This document shows positions 27,583-40,283 of a stretch of DNA of 44,644 nt, piece after piece. The position numbers were made by a program, and so were the translations under genes. The DNA is from Vibrio sp. 10N.286.49.B3 (GTDB taxonomy: Bacteria; Pseudomonadota; Gammaproteobacteria; Enterobacterales; Vibrionaceae), in assembly GCF_002873395.1 (NCBI RefSeq), contig NZ_MCUV01000007.1, positions 1-44,644 of the forward strand, in the 5' to 3' direction. Position 1 is the first letter of the stretch, and every line of letters begins with the position of its first letter. The notes beneath the pieces were generated by a model. It ran no database searches, was not told where the DNA came from, and was given only the letters and a program-made list of their open reading frames with translations.

Positions 27583-29133
27583 ATGAGTGATGAACATAGT
27601 CCATCGTCAAACGCTAGCCAACCGACAGGATCTGACTATCTACGCCAGATCTTACGTGCGCCTGTGTATGACGTCGCAATGGTTACCCCTTTGCAGTCGA
27701 TGCCAAGGCTATCAGCACGTATTAATAATGCCGTACAGCTAAAGCGAGAAGACCGCCAGCCGGTTCACTCGTTTAAGTTACGTGGCGCTTATAATATGGT
27801 TTCTAGCCTTTCCAATGAGCAAAAAGAAGCCGGCGTTATTGCGGCTTCTGCGGGTAACCACGCGCAAGGAATGGCACTGTCAGGCACTAAGCTAGGCATT
27901 GAAACAACCATCGTTATGCCAAAAACAACGCCTGATATCAAAGTCGAAGCGGTGCGTGGGTTTGGTGGCAAAGTGGTATTGCATGGTAATAACTTTGATG
28001 AAGCAAAAGCGGAAGCTGAGCGCCTAGCCGATTTGCATGGCTACACCTTTGTACCGCCCTTTGATCACCCATTAGTTATTGCCGGTCAAGGCACTATCGG
28101 TATGGAGATGCTGCAGCAAAATGGTCATCTCGATTATATCTTTGTTCCTGTTGGCGGCGGTGGTTTAGCCGCTGGTGTGGCTGTGTTAATTAAACAGCTA
28201 ATGCCTGAAATCCAAGTGATTGCGGTTGAGCCTGAAGACTCTGCCTGCCTAAAAGCGGCATTGGATGCAGGCGAGCCAGTTGCCCTAGATCAGGTCAGCA
28301 TGTTTGCCGATGGCGTAGCCGTTAAGCGCATTGGTGAAGAGACTTTCCGGGTTTGTCAGCAATACATTGATGGTCACGTTACGGTTTCAAGTGATGAGAT
28401 TTGTGCAGCCGTTAAAGATATTTTTGAAGACACACGTGCAATTGCCGAACCTTCTGGCGCATTAGCACTGGCTGGCTTGAAGAAATTCGCAGAGCAAAAG
28501 CAGTTAACAGGAATGCAATTAGGCACGGTGTTATCTGGTGCCAATACCAACTTCCACGGCTTACGTTATGTCTCAGAGCGTTGTGAACTAGGTGAAAAAC
28601 GCGAAGGTTTATTAGCGGTGACTATCCCTGAGCGTCAAGGGGCTTTCTTTGAGTTCTGCAACATCATTGGCGGTCGTGCGGTCACTGAGTTTAACTATCG
28701 CTACAATGATGACAGCCTAGCGAATATCTTTGTTGGTGTACGCATAAACGGTGGTCAAGACGAGCTGAATAATATCATTGCCGACCTGCGTGAAGCTGGC
28801 TATCCAGTGGAAGATTTGTCTGATGATGAGATGGCGAAGCTGCACGTTCGCTATATGATTGGTGGCAAGCCATTCAAACCACTAAAAGAGCGCCTATACA
28901 GCTTTGAGTTCCCTGAATACCCAGGGGCGCTATTGACGTTTTTAAGCACACTCACCAACTGGAACATCAGTCTATTTAACTATAGAAACCATGGTGCAGA
29001 TTACGGTCGAGTACTGTGTGGTTTTGAAGTTGAAGAGCAAGACCTTGCTAACTTCTCTGCGCATCTACGCCAGCTAGGTTATCAATGCAAAGATGAAACC
29101 GATAACCCTGCTTATCGTTTCTTTTTATCTTAG
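27583..29133 (+). CDS. ilvA: threonine deaminase IlvA (biosynthetic)
   Basis: PLP-dependent conversion of threonine to 2-ketobutyrate, the committed step to isoleucine. The 516 residues comprise the catalytic domain with the PLP lysine Lys65 in HSFKLRGAYN and the glycine loop VGGGGLA, and a C-terminal pair of ACT-like regulatory domains (about 335-515) typical of the isoleucine-inhibited biosynthetic form. It starts four bases after ilvD and ends the operon. Confidence 0.97.
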   Translation: MSDEHSPSSNASQPTGSDYLRQILRAPVYDVAMVTPLQSMPRLSARINNAVQLKREDRQPVHSFKLRGAYNMVSSLSNEQKEAGVIAASAGNHAQGMALSGTKLGIETTIVMPKTTPDIKVEAVRGFGGKVVLHGNNFDEAKAEAERLADLHGYTFVPPFDHPLVIAGQGTIGMEMLQQNGHLDYIFVPVGGGGLAAGVAVLIKQLMPEIQVIAVEPEDSACLKAALDAGEPVALDQVSMFADGVAVKRIGEETFRVCQQYIDGHVTVSSDEICAAVKDIFEDTRAIAEPSGALALAGLKKFAEQKQLTGMQLGTVLSGANTNFHGLRYVSERCELGEKREGLLAVTIPERQGAFFEFCNIIGGRAVTEFNYRYNDDSLANIFVGVRINGGQDELNNIIADLREAGYPVEDLSDDEMAKLHVRYMIGGKPFKPLKERLYSFEFPEYPGALLTFLSTLTNWNISLFNYRNHGADYGRVLCGFEVEEQDLANFSAHLRQLGYQCKDETDNPAYRFFLS

Positions 29134-29162
29134 ATACCGCTCAGTTAACATAGAAACACTCT

Positions 29163-29197
29163 AGAGCATTAAGTTCACGACTTAATGCTCTTTTTTT
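29163..29197 (+). terminator. intrinsic terminator of the ilv operon
   Basis: AGAGCATTAAG (29163-29173) pairs perfectly with CTTAATGCTCT (29181-29191) around seven bases and is followed by T residues to 29197. It also lies nine bases from the end of the convergent punR gene. Confidence 0.92.
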
Positions 29198-29206
29198 ATC
29201 CCCTGC

Positions 29207-30112
29207 CTATTGACTGCCTAACCAATCGCTATGCAGCTGATCACTATCGCCCAAGTAATTGATCATCCACTCTATCAGCTTATGATCCTCATCTTTACGC
29301 CACACCAAACAGCAATAACTTAATGGCTTTTCATCGATAAGATCTCTTTCCACCAGCAAGTTTTGATCAATCAATGACTGTGCCATATGGCGAGGAACAT
29401 AACCCACACCAACACCATTTTTAAGGCAAGTAATCGCGCTGTGCCAATTGGGTAATAACAAACGTCGCTGCTGTGAGTAGTGACCAGAATGGCGCTTAGG
29501 CAGTACATTCGATGTATCATCCAAGCAGATGGCAGGAAACTGACTGACAAACGCCTCGCTAAGGTGAGATTCTTGGCTACATGGGTGATCGGGAGCCATG
29601 ACAAATGCCCAATCCAAACGCCCCATTTCTTTCATTTCAAAATCGCCACCGACAGGAACAGCCGTCGTCGCGCCAATAACAATATCAGCCCGCCCTTGAG
29701 CGATCGCTTCCCATGATCCATTAAAAACTTCCATGTTGATCTGCAGTTCAGCAAATTCAAACGTTTGATAGAAGTCTTCAATTAAAGGCTTCAGTTTCTC
29801 CAACTTGACTACATTATCCAGCGTGATTTTTAAGGTTTTCCCCCAGCCTTGTGCGGCTCGTCGAGTTTGCGCTTTCACCTCTTCCATCTGGCGGAGTAAG
29901 GATCGCGCTTCAGCAATAAACAACTCACCCGCAGGCGTTAACTCCACCTTACGTGGTAGACGATGAAACAGCACCACATCCAAATCTTGCTCAACTTGGC
30001 GCACACCATAGCTAATTGCTGAAGGAACTTTATGCAGCTCTTCCGCCGCCGCAGTAAAACTACCAAGGCGTGCCACGGTATCGAGCATCTCTAAACTACT
30101 TTTCGAGAACAT
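29207..30112 (-). CDS. punR: LysR-type regulator PunR
   Basis: A 301-residue LysR-family transcription factor with an N-terminal winged helix-turn-helix (helices about 16-40, AAAEELHKVPSAISYGVRQVE) and an effector-binding domain from about residue 90. It resembles E. coli PunR (YdhB) throughout, for example EVFNGSW-A, IGATTAVPVGG, DTSNVLPKR and YLGDS near the end. In E. coli PunR activates the purine nucleoside transporter gene punC. Here it lies divergently from a PunC-like gene, which supports the assignment. Other LysR identities are possible but less likely. Confidence 0.83.
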   Translation of the reverse strand: MFSKSSLEMLDTVARLGSFTAAAEELHKVPSAISYGVRQVEQDLDVVLFHRLPRKVELTPAGELFIAEARSLLRQMEEVKAQTRRAAQGWGKTLKITLDNVVKLEKLKPLIEDFYQTFEFAELQINMEVFNGSWEAIAQGRADIVIGATTAVPVGGDFEMKEMGRLDWAFVMAPDHPCSQESHLSEAFVSQFPAICLDDTSNVLPKRHSGHYSQQRRLLLPNWHSAITCLKNGVGVGYVPRHMAQSLIDQNLLVERDLIDEKPLSYCCLVWRKDEDHKLIEWMINYLGDSDQLHSDWLGSQ

Positions 30113-30190
30113 AAGCCTTCAAATTTTTTGATTGATAACCACTAATTATAACGTTTTATTTCTACTGATAAGGAAAATAGAATGTGAGCA

Positions 30191-30202
30191 TTGATAAATC
30201 AA
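30191..30202. promoter_or_regulatory. possible regulator site in the punR-punC spacer
   Basis: The partial palindrome TTGAT-AA-ATCAA lies in the 147-base divergent spacer, 58 bases upstream of the punC start. LysR regulators usually bind interrupted palindromes in such spacers, so this is a candidate PunR site. It is short, so it may be chance. Confidence 0.35.
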
Positions 30203-30259
30203 GGTTAGCAGCGCAATACCTTGTGTAAATAACCAACAAAATTTTTGAATGGATAGCGT

Positions 30260-31453
30260 ATGAATATCTCCAAATTACAACTTTTTTACCTGTCAGCTCT
30301 ATCGATGCTTGGCTTTATTGCAACCGATATGTATCTACCTGCCTTTAAAAGCATGGAGATTGACTTTGCAACGGGTCCTGAGCAGATCGCATTATCACTG
30401 ACGGTATTTTTAGCTGGGATGGCAATGGGTCAACTGCTATGGGGACTGGCTTCTGATAAGTTTGGTCATCGCAATACATTAGCTGTTGGGCTGGTCATTT
30501 TTACCCTAGCTTCTTTCGGTTTAGCCTTTAGCCAAGAAGTATGGCAACTCCTCACTCTGCGCTTCATTCAAGCGATTGGTGTGTGTGCGCCTGCTGTTAT
30601 CTGGCAAGCTATGGTTATCAAACGCTATCCACAACAAGCCAGCCAACAAATTTTCGCCACCATTATGCCGCTGGTGGCACTCTCTCCTGCCTTAGCGCCG
30701 CAATTGGGCGTTCTACTGGCTGATAACTTCGGCTGGCACAGCATTTTCATCGCACTCACTGTCATTGGTCTGCTACTCATTGCCAGCACATTAGGACAAC
30801 CAAAAGAAGTTGTCACTCCGCAAGAAAGCTCCATCAAAAGTGATATTAAGTCATTACTTAGCTCTAAAATCTATGTGGGTAATGTGATGATGTTCGCGAT
30901 GGCTTCCGCGGCTTTCTTTGCTTACCTAACTGGCATGCCAGAAATTATGGCTCAACTCGGTTACGACGCAAAAGATATTGGTATGAGCTTTATACCGCAA
31001 ACTATCGCCTTTATGGTGGGTGGTTATGCTGGTAAAAAAGGCGTGCAAAAATATGGTGATAGCAAAGTATTACACCAGATCGTGATTCTATTTAGTGTCG
31101 CTTCAGTATTAATCTTTATTGCTTCACAAATGGCGATAACCTCAATTTGGCCAATCCTAGCGCCATTTTGCTTAATCGCTGTAGCAAACGGGGCTTTATA
31201 CCCAATCGTTGTAAACCGCGCGTTATCAAGTGCTAAGCAAAGTCCGGCGACCGCTGCTGGTCTGCAAAATAGCTTACAAATTTGCATCAGTGGTATCGCT
31301 AGTGCTGTAGTGGCTCTATTTGCTAGCCAAGCACTAGAAGCAACGGGTGTCGCGATCATGTTGAGCTTAGCGGGTCTATGGCTTGGCTATACCTTTGCTA
31401 ACGATAAGGTGACCTCATCCATTGATACATCTGTCAATGATGAGCAAATTTAA
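30260..31453 (+). CDS. punC: purine nucleoside MFS transporter PunC
   Basis: A 397-residue major facilitator protein of the Bcr/CflA-like DHA1 group with about twelve transmembrane helices. It follows E. coli PunC (YdhC) closely: LSMLGFIATDMYLPAF near the N terminus, QAIGVCAPAVIWQA, IMPLVALSPALAPQLG, and IPFC/APFCLIAVANGALYPIVV near the C terminus. E. coli PunC imports purine nucleosides such as adenosine, and punR lies next to it as here. Many annotations would call it a drug-resistance transporter. Inner membrane, proton-coupled by family. Confidence 0.83.
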   Translation: MNISKLQLFYLSALSMLGFIATDMYLPAFKSMEIDFATGPEQIALSLTVFLAGMAMGQLLWGLASDKFGHRNTLAVGLVIFTLASFGLAFSQEVWQLLTLRFIQAIGVCAPAVIWQAMVIKRYPQQASQQIFATIMPLVALSPALAPQLGVLLADNFGWHSIFIALTVIGLLLIASTLGQPKEVVTPQESSIKSDIKSLLSSKIYVGNVMMFAMASAAFFAYLTGMPEIMAQLGYDAKDIGMSFIPQTIAFMVGGYAGKKGVQKYGDSKVLHQIVILFSVASVLIFIASQMAITSIWPILAPFCLIAVANGALYPIVVNRALSSAKQSPATAAGLQNSLQICISGIASAVVALFASQALEATGVAIMLSLAGLWLGYTFANDKVTSSIDTSVNDEQI

Positions 31454-31514
31454 ACCCAATCGATAAATACCTCTCAAAATGGGTAATCACTTATTTTGAT
31501 TAGTATCAGCCAAT

Positions 31515-31550
31515 AAAAAGCCCGATGAATTCGATTTCATCGGGCTTTTT
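31515..31550. terminator. bidirectional intrinsic terminator between punC and glmU
   Basis: AAAAAGCCCGATGAA (31515-31529) and TTCATCGGGCTTTTT (31536-31550) form a perfect 15-base-pair stem with a six-base loop. Both strands end in five U residues, so it can stop punC rightward and glmU leftward. It lies 62 bases after punC and 61 bases after glmU. Confidence 0.92.
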
Positions 31551-31610
31551 GCTTATTTAGAACCGTCTAGGTAGTGACTAGGCTAGGTATTACCCAGTCT
31601 CTCGCCGGTG

Positions 31611-32975
31611 CTATTTTTTAATCTTTACCGGGCGCTGCCAGTTAGCAATTTTTCGCTCTTTAGCACGGCTAATAACCAGTGCATCTTGCTCAACATTCTT
31701 AGTTAATGTTGTGCCTGCGCCAACCGTTACACCATCAGCAATAGTCACAGGGGCAATCAATTGGCTATCAGAGCCAACGAACACATCATTACCAATAATG
31801 GTCTTAAACTTATTTGCACCATCGTAGTTACATGTGATGGTACCTGCGCCAATATTGACACGCTGACCAATTTCCGCATCACCTAAATACGTTAAGTGAC
31901 CCGCTTTAGTACCTTCACCAAGACAAGCATTTTTAACTTCAACAAAGTTGCCAACGTGAGCATCGTTGCGAAGTTCAGCACCTGGACGCAAGCGTGCAAA
32001 TGGACCCACACTACACTCTTCACCGACCGTTGCACCTTCAATAACACTGTAAGGACGAATAACACTGTTATCATCAATCTCACAATCTTTTAGTACACAT
32101 CCAGCACCAATCACAACGTTATCACCAATGGTTACATTACCTTCAATGATCACATTCACATCAATTTCAATGTCCATACCGCACTGCAGCGTACCACGTA
32201 AATCAAAGCGTGCTGGATCGCGTAGCATAACACCTTGCTCTAATAGACGCTGTGCTTGCATAGATTGGAAAGCGCGCTCTAGACGTGCCAATTGAGCGCG
32301 GTCATTCACCCCTTCCACTTCAATTGGGCTTTCAGGGTGCACGGCTTCAACAGCGCGACCTTCGTTATGCGCTGCTGCAATCACGTCAGTTAGGTAATAT
32401 TCACCTTGAGCATTGTTGTTATTTAAGCTTGATAACCAACGCTTAAGATCACCGCCTGTTGCGACTAAAACACCCGTGTTAACTTCTTGGATTAGCTTTT
32501 GCTCTTCCGTCGCATCTTTTTGCTCAACGATAGCAACAACTGGACCGTTTTTACGAATAATACGTCCGTAACCCATAGGGTTATCAAGTCTAACTGTTAA
32601 TAGCGCAATACCGCCCGTTGGCTGTGCTTCTAATAGGTTTTCTAATGTTTGCTCTGAGATAAGTGGAACATCACCATAAAGAACTAATACTTTTTCATCA
32701 TCTTCAAAGTGTGCCGATGCCTGATCCACAGCATGCCCTGTACCAAGTTGTTCTGCTTGTAGCGCCCAATTAACTGACTCATTAGCAAGTGTCTGTTTCA
32801 TTTGATCGCCACCATGGCCGTACACCAAATGGATATTCTGTGCACCAATACTATTACACGTATCAATCACATGTTTAACCATCGACTTACCCGCTAAGGT
32901 ATGCAGAACTTTAGGCATATTAGAGTACATACGGGTGCCTTTACCCGCGGCAAGGATCACTGCGCTGAATTTCAT
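31611..32975 (-). CDS. glmU: bifunctional UDP-GlcNAc pyrophosphorylase / glucosamine-1-P acetyltransferase GlmU
   Basis: Acetylates glucosamine-1-phosphate and then uridylates it to UDP-GlcNAc, the precursor of peptidoglycan and LPS. The 454 residues contain the N-terminal nucleotidyltransferase (LAAGKGTRM at 8-16) and a C-terminal left-handed beta-helix acetyltransferase with hexapeptide repeats (about 250-435), including the [11 protein letters not shown] segment with the acetyltransferase histidine. It lies downstream of the atp operon, separated by a terminator at 33061-33089. glmS is not adjacent. Confidence 0.98.
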   Translation of the reverse strand: MKFSAVILAAGKGTRMYSNMPKVLHTLAGKSMVKHVIDTCNSIGAQNIHLVYGHGGDQMKQTLANESVNWALQAEQLGTGHAVDQASAHFEDDEKVLVLYGDVPLISEQTLENLLEAQPTGGIALLTVRLDNPMGYGRIIRKNGPVVAIVEQKDATEEQKLIQEVNTGVLVATGGDLKRWLSSLNNNNAQGEYYLTDVIAAAHNEGRAVEAVHPESPIEVEGVNDRAQLARLERAFQSMQAQRLLEQGVMLRDPARFDLRGTLQCGMDIEIDVNVIIEGNVTIGDNVVIGAGCVLKDCEIDDNSVIRPYSVIEGATVGEECSVGPFARLRPGAELRNDAHVGNFVEVKNACLGEGTKAGHLTYLGDAEIGQRVNIGAGTITCNYDGANKFKTIIGNDVFVGSDSQLIAPVTIADGVTVGAGTTLTKNVEQDALVISRAKERKIANWQRPVKIKK

Positions 32976-33060
32976 AGAAAACCTACTGACATTATATAAT
33001 TAGGGCTACATTCTAACCGCATTTTGGAAGGATGTTAAATTGAGTCACTCTTCAGAAAAC

Positions 33061-33089
33061 AAAAAGGCGACCTAATAGGCCGCCTTTTT
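33061..33089 (-). terminator. intrinsic terminator of the atp operon
   Basis: Read leftward, AAAAAGGCG (33089-33081) pairs with CGCCTTTTT (33069-33061), with an inner CCTATTAGG hairpin. The U tract continues as TTTTTGTTTTC. It ends the ATP synthase transcript 26 bases after the atpC stop, before glmU. Confidence 0.85.
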
Positions 33090-33115
33090 CACACGCTTTA
33101 ATCTACCTAAGCAGA

Positions 33116-33538
33116 TTAACGACGTTTATTTGTTAGCTCAACTACTCGTAACTGAGCCATGGCTTTAGCGAGTTCACTGGCCGCTTGCGCGAAGTCCATA
33201 TCGCCATGCTGAGTTGAAATATTCTCTTCAGCTTTGCGTTTGGCTTCTTCAGCTTTTGCTGCGTCAATCTCGTCACCACGGATTGCAGTATCAGCCAGTA
33301 CTGTAGCAGTACCCGGTTGAATCTCTACAATGCCACCAGAAACATAAATGAATTCCTCGTGACCGTGCTGCTTAACAATACGCACCATACCTGGCGTGAT
33401 AGCGGTCAGCAACGGTGCGTGACCATGGAAAATACCAAGCTCACCATCGCTACCGGTCACCTGAAACGTTTCAACACGGCCAGAGAATAGTTTCTTCTCT
33501 GCGCTGACTACGTCTAGGTGAAAGGTTATTGCTGCCAT
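33116..33538 (-). CDS. atpC: F1 ATP synthase epsilon subunit AtpC
   Basis: The 140-residue epsilon subunit: N-terminal beta-sandwich (about 1-85; [14 protein letters not shown]) that contacts gamma and the c-ring, and C-terminal helical hairpin that inhibits ATP hydrolysis. Last gene of the operon, 19 bases after atpD, followed by a terminator. Confidence 0.97.
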   Translation of the reverse strand: MAAITFHLDVVSAEKKLFSGRVETFQVTGSDGELGIFHGHAPLLTAITPGMVRIVKQHGHEEFIYVSGGIVEIQPGTATVLADTAIRGDEIDAAKAEEAKRKAEENISTQHGDMDFAQAASELAKAMAQLRVVELTNKRR

Positions 33539-33557
33539 ATCGCCTCCTATTTAGCCG

Positions 33558-34979
<1,422 letters not shown>

Positions 34980-34996
34980 TTAGTTTTACCTAATGC

Positions 34997-35863
34997 TTAA
35001 ACCGCTGCTGCACCTGATACGATTTCAGACAGTTCTTGTGTAATTGCCGTTTGACGGGCTTTGTTATACACGAGCTGTAGATCATCAATCAGTGCATTAG
35101 CGTTGTCAGTTGCAGCTTTCATTGCAATCATTCGAGCAGCCATTTCACAGGCTAGGTTCTCGACCACTGCTTGATAAACCTGAGATTCAACAAAGCGAAT
35201 CAATAAGGCATCTAATAGTGGTTTTGGCTCAGGCTCATAAATGTAATCCCAAGCATGAGTGCGCTGCATCTCTTCGCTATCCGATTTAGGCAAAGGTAGT
35301 ATTTGATCGATCGTTGGATCTTGAATCATAGTGTTTTCAAATCGATTGAACACTACGTACAGGCGATCTAATTCGCCTTCATCATACTTTGTCAACATCA
35401 CACCAACAGAACCAATCAGGTCTTCAAGGCTTGGGCTATCGCCAAGACCAGAAACTTGAGCAGCTACTTTTGCGCCAGTGTGACTGAAAAAGGTTGTTGC
35501 TTTAGAACCGATAACGGCCAATTCAATTTCAGCACCTTTTTCAGACCAAGACTGCATGTTATTTACGACTTTTTTGAACAAGTTAATGTTCAAGCCGCCA
35601 CACAATCCACGGTCAGTTGAAACTATGATGTAACCAACACGTTTGGCTTCACGTTCCTCGAGATACGGATGACGATACTCAAGGCTACCGTTTGCCAAAT
35701 GACCGATCACTTTACGCATTGTTTCAGCATAGGGACGGGAAGCTTCCATCGCATCTTGCGAGCGACGCATTTTTGAAGCTGCTACCATTTCCATTGCTTT
35801 CGTGATCTTTTGAGTGCTTTTAACACTCCCGATCTTATTACGAATCTCTTTTGCGCCGGCCAT
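34997..35863 (-). CDS. atpG: F1 ATP synthase gamma subunit AtpG
   Basis: Rotary shaft subunit, 288 residues. Long N- and C-terminal helices ([24 protein letters not shown] and the C-terminal [18 protein letters not shown]) form the coiled coil, with a Rossmann-like middle ([11 protein letters not shown]). Complete, between atpA and atpD. Confidence 0.98.
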   Translation of the reverse strand: MAGAKEIRNKIGSVKSTQKITKAMEMVAASKMRRSQDAMEASRPYAETMRKVIGHLANGSLEYRHPYLEEREAKRVGYIIVSTDRGLCGGLNINLFKKVVNNMQSWSEKGAEIELAVIGSKATTFFSHTGAKVAAQVSGLGDSPSLEDLIGSVGVMLTKYDEGELDRLYVVFNRFENTMIQDPTIDQILPLPKSDSEEMQRTHAWDYIYEPEPKPLLDALLIRFVESQVYQAVVENLACEMAARMIAMKAATDNANALIDDLQLVYNKARQTAITQELSEIVSGAAAV

Positions 35864-35925
35864 CGTTACTCTCCGTTTAGGTAATTGCCGTTAGAAGGTG
35901 ACCGTGAGGCCACCCACCAATTAAA

Positions 35926-37467
35926 TTACCAAGTCTGGGTTGCTTTAAAATCGTCAGTTAGCTTTTTAAGCTTCGCTTCGATTTCATCGTTATAAGCACC
36001 CGTTTTGTCGATCTCAGAAACAAGATCGGCATATTGACCGCGAGCATACGACAGTAAAGCAGCTTCGAAATCGAGAAGCTTATCAAGCTCCACGTCATCT
36101 AAATAGCCACGCTCTACTGCGAAGATAACTAATGCTTGGTCAAATACAGATAATGGAGCGTACTGCTTTTGCTTCATTAGTTCTGTTACTTTTTGACCAT
36201 GGTCTAGCTGCTTCTTAGTTGCGTCATCAAGATCAGAAGAGAACTGAGCGAAAGCTGCAAGTTCACGGTACTGAGCTAGTGCGGTACGGATACCACCAGA
36301 TAGCTTCTTGATGATTTTAGTCTGAGCTGAACCACCTACGCGAGATACTGAGATACCTGGATCAACCGCTGGACGTACGCCGGCATTGAACAGTTCAGTT
36401 TGTAGGAAGATCTGACCATCGGTAATCGAGATTACGTTAGTCGGTACGAATGCTGATACGTCACCCGCTTGGGTTTCAATGATAGGTAGAGCAGTTAAAG
36501 AACCTGTCTTACCTTTCACTTCACCATTTGTGAAATGTTCTACATACGCTTCATTTACACGAGCAGCACGCTCTAGTAGACGAGAGTGAAGGTAGAAAAC
36601 ATCCCCTGGGAATGCTTCACGACCTGGTGGACGTTTAAGTAGTAGTGAAATCTGACGGTAAGCGACCGCTTGCTTAGATAGATCATCATAAACAATCAGT
36701 GCATCTTCACCGCGATCACGGAAGTACTCACCCATCGCACAACCTGCGTATGGCGCTAGGTATTGTAGCGCTGCAGATTCAGAAGCTGATGCAACAACAA
36801 CGATAGTGTTAGCTAGCGCGCCGTGCTCTTCTAATTTGCGTACTACGTTTGCAATTGTTGATGCCTTTTGGCCAATCGCTACGTAGATTGAGAAAATACC
36901 AGAATCACGTTGGTTGATGATAGCGTCAATCGCCATCGCCGTTTTACCAATCTGACGGTCACCGATGATAAGTTCACGTTGACCACGACCGATAGGGATC
37001 ATTGAGTCAACTGACTTATAACCAGTTTGTACTGGTTGATCAACAGATTTACGATCGATTACACCAGGAGCGATAACTTCTACTGGAGAAGTTAGTTTCG
37101 CTTCAATTGGACCTTTACCATCAATTGGCTCACCTAGTGTGTTTACAACACGACCAAGCATTTCAGGACCAACTGGTACTTCAAGAATACGACCAGTACC
37201 TGTTACTTTCATGCCTTCCTGTAGGTCAGCATATGGTCCCATAACAACCGCACCAACCGAGTCACGCTCAAGGTTAAGTGCTAGTGCATAACGACCATTC
37301 GGTAATTCAATCATTTCACCTTGCATCACGTCTGCTAGACCGTTGATGCGAATGATACCGTCGCTTACCGAAACGATAGTACCTTCATTACGAGCTTCAC
37401 TTACAACGCTGAAAGATTCAATACGTTGCTTGATTAGATCGCTTATTTCCGTGGAATTAAGTTGCAT
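35926..37467 (-). CDS. atpA: F1 ATP synthase alpha subunit AtpA
   Basis: Non-catalytic nucleotide-binding alpha subunit, 513 residues from the conserved start [17 protein letters not shown]. Walker A is GDRQIGKT (169-176). I place the start at 37467 because GGGG lies eight bases upstream and this is the usual family N terminus; an in-frame ATG at 37497 would add ten residues and overlap atpH. Confidence 0.98.
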   Translation of the reverse strand: MQLNSTEISDLIKQRIESFSVVSEARNEGTIVSVSDGIIRINGLADVMQGEMIELPNGRYALALNLERDSVGAVVMGPYADLQEGMKVTGTGRILEVPVGPEMLGRVVNTLGEPIDGKGPIEAKLTSPVEVIAPGVIDRKSVDQPVQTGYKSVDSMIPIGRGQRELIIGDRQIGKTAMAIDAIINQRDSGIFSIYVAIGQKASTIANVVRKLEEHGALANTIVVVASASESAALQYLAPYAGCAMGEYFRDRGEDALIVYDDLSKQAVAYRQISLLLKRPPGREAFPGDVFYLHSRLLERAARVNEAYVEHFTNGEVKGKTGSLTALPIIETQAGDVSAFVPTNVISITDGQIFLQTELFNAGVRPAVDPGISVSRVGGSAQTKIIKKLSGGIRTALAQYRELAAFAQFSSDLDDATKKQLDHGQKVTELMKQKQYAPLSVFDQALVIFAVERGYLDDVELDKLLDFEAALLSYARGQYADLVSEIDKTGAYNDEIEAKLKKLTDDFKATQTW

Positions 37468-37480
37468 GCTCCAATCCCCA

Positions 37481-38011
37481 TTAAGACTGCAATGCATCGC
37501 TCAGGCGGTCAAGACGACCACGTGCTGAGTTATCAATGACTAAGTCTCCGGCTCGAATAATAACTCCACCAAGTAGAGTCTCATCTATACTGCAATTCAG
37601 CTGAACTTTACGCTCTAGTCGCTGTTCTAGTTTGCTGCTGATAGCGTCACGTTGTTCTTGAGAAAGCTCAACGGCTGAAGTAACTTCAACATCGATTTTT
37701 TTCTCATGCTCTTGTTTAAGAACAATGAACTCGTTAAACACTTCAGGAATCGCTTTTAAGCGACTATTTTGTGCCATTACCTTAATTAGGTTTTGGCCAA
37801 ACTCATCAAACTGTTCACCACAAATAGTGATAAAGATTTCTGCCATTTTACCTGCAGACGTAGAGCCCATAAGCTCACGAACTTCATCGTTCTTTGCAAC
37901 TTCAGCGGCAAAGGCAAGCATTTCGACCCATTGGTCTAGCTGCCCTTTTTCCAAAGCAAAGTCAAAGGCTGCTTTAGCATAGGGGCGTGCGATAGTAGTC
38001 AAATCAGACAT
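37481..38011 (-). CDS. atpH: F1 ATP synthase delta subunit AtpH
   Basis: Peripheral-stalk connector of F1 to the b-subunit dimer, 176 residues, the usual length. The N-terminal helical domain begins [16 protein letters not shown] and the C terminus has [20 protein letters not shown], the OSCP/delta signature. It starts 14 bases after atpF. Confidence 0.97.
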   Translation of the reverse strand: MSDLTTIARPYAKAAFDFALEKGQLDQWVEMLAFAAEVAKNDEVRELMGSTSAGKMAEIFITICGEQFDEFGQNLIKVMAQNSRLKAIPEVFNEFIVLKQEHEKKIDVEVTSAVELSQEQRDAISSKLEQRLERKVQLNCSIDETLLGGVIIRAGDLVIDNSARGRLDRLSDALQS

Positions 38012-38025
38012 ATGCGCCCCCAGAC

Positions 38026-38496
38026 TTAAAGTTTTGCAGTAATGTTGTCAAGAATATCTTTGTGCGCATCTTTATCGATTGAGCGCTCTAGGATTTTCTC
38101 GGCACCAGCTACAGCCAGAGTTGCAACTTGTTTACGTAACTCATCACGTAGACGAACGCGTTCTGCTTCAATTTCAGCATCGGCTTTAGCGATGATGCTC
38201 TGGCGTACTGCCTGAGCTTCTTCACGAGCTTCTTCTAAAATCGCCGCTTTGCGCTTATTCGCTTCATCGATAAGTTCAGTTGCGTTACGTTTCGCTTCTT
38301 TCAATTGGCTAGAAGCGTTGGCTTGTGCTAGATCTAAGTTCTTTTCAGCGCGTTCAGCGGCTGAAAGACCGTCAGCAATTTTCTTCTGACGTTCTTCGAT
38401 TGCATCCATAATTGGTGGCCATACATATTTCATGCAGAACCAAACAAACATAGAGAATGCAATCGCTTGACCTAGCAGAGTTGCGTTCATATTCAC
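38026..38496 (-). CDS. atpF: Fo ATP synthase subunit b AtpF
   Basis: Peripheral-stalk b subunit, 156 residues. One N-terminal transmembrane helix (about 5-26) is followed by a long charged, alanine-rich coiled coil that dimerises and binds delta. Separated from atpE by 71 bases that contain a perfect hairpin. Confidence 0.97.
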   Translation of the reverse strand: MNMNATLLGQAIAFSMFVWFCMKYVWPPIMDAIEERQKKIADGLSAAERAEKNLDLAQANASSQLKEAKRNATELIDEANKRKAAILEEAREEAQAVRQSIIAKADAEIEAERVRLRDELRKQVATLAVAGAEKILERSIDKDAHKDILDNITAKL

Positions 38497-38537
38497 AACA
38501 GCTACCCCTCTTTATTCATAAAGAATGTGTCAAATCA

Positions 38538-38556
38538 GAGCAAATCGAATTTGCTC
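38538..38556 (-). repeat. perfect hairpin in the atpE-atpF spacer
   Basis: GAGCAAAT and ATTTGCTC are exact inverted repeats around a three-base loop, 11 bases after the atpE stop codon. There is no U tract, so this is not a terminator. A hairpin directly behind atpE could protect the atpE message from 3'-to-5' decay and help supply the high number of c subunits per complex. This role is inferred. Confidence 0.65.
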
Positions 38557-38567
38557 CGCCCGGTTGA

Positions 38568-38825
<258 letters not shown>

Positions 38826-38874
38826 TTACGTTCTCCGATTAACATTAATAGTTAGAATAAAAGATTAAAAATTT

Positions 38875-39678
<804 letters not shown>

Positions 39679-39683
39679 TCATC

Positions 39684-40073
39684 CTATTTTCTATTATTAA
39701 TGAAAAACACTGGTGCAAAGATATTAACTCCAAGAACCAGTAAATAGGCCAGTTTGAGGGGAACAAGTTCCACCTGCATATACATGTAGACAAGAGAAAA
39801 TAGCAATACCGTGATTAAGATTTTAAGTGCTTCACCTGCATAGAAAGAAGCCGCAACTAACTTCGTTGCTCTTGCTCCACTAAACAGAAAGGCACATACA
39901 GAAAAAACTGCATTAGCAATAACAAAAATGCCACCACCAATTAATGCAGCCAAACCCCAATCAGTATTGATGGTAATGCTCAATCCTACTGCCAGAAAAA
40001 TAACCACGCTAACTTCAATCAATAACAATTGCTTTGCAAGCTCTCGCCCTGGTTTTGCTAACGTAGCTACCAT
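39684..40073 (-). CDS. atpI: ATP synthase assembly protein AtpI
   Basis: A 129-residue inner-membrane protein with four transmembrane segments, a Mg2+ transporter/chaperone-like protein that aids c-ring assembly and is poorly conserved. I place the start at 40073, where GAGGAT lies seven bases upstream and the family N terminus MVATLAKPGRELAKQLL begins; an upstream ATG at 40130 would add 19 polar residues. First gene of the atp operon. Confidence 0.93.
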   Translation of the reverse strand: MVATLAKPGRELAKQLLLIEVSVVIFLAVGLSITINTDWGLAALIGGGIFVIANAVFSVCAFLFSGARATKLVAASFYAGEALKILITVLLFSLVYMYMQVELVPLKLAYLLVLGVNIFAPVFFINNRK

Positions 40074-40159
40074 GTATTTATCCTCTATTTCTAAATAGTA
40101 ATGACTATAACACTCACTATTTTTGTGCACTAAAATGCATAGCGCTAGATGATGGCAAA

Positions 40160-40187
40160 AGTATACGGCCGAGTTACTTTATTGCAA
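40160..40187 (-). promoter_or_regulatory. probable atp operon promoter
   Basis: Read leftward, TTGCAA (40187-40182) and TATACT (40165-40160) are 16 bases apart. Transcription would begin near 40153, giving an untranslated leader of about 80 bases before atpI. The match is good but not confirmed. Confidence 0.55.
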
Positions 40188-40283
40188 TAAAAACGCAGCA
40201 TGAAGTTGCATTTTTGTTTGCCCACCGACACTTTTGACCACAATTCATTTGTAATACAATTACTGAATGATCAGTATCTCATT

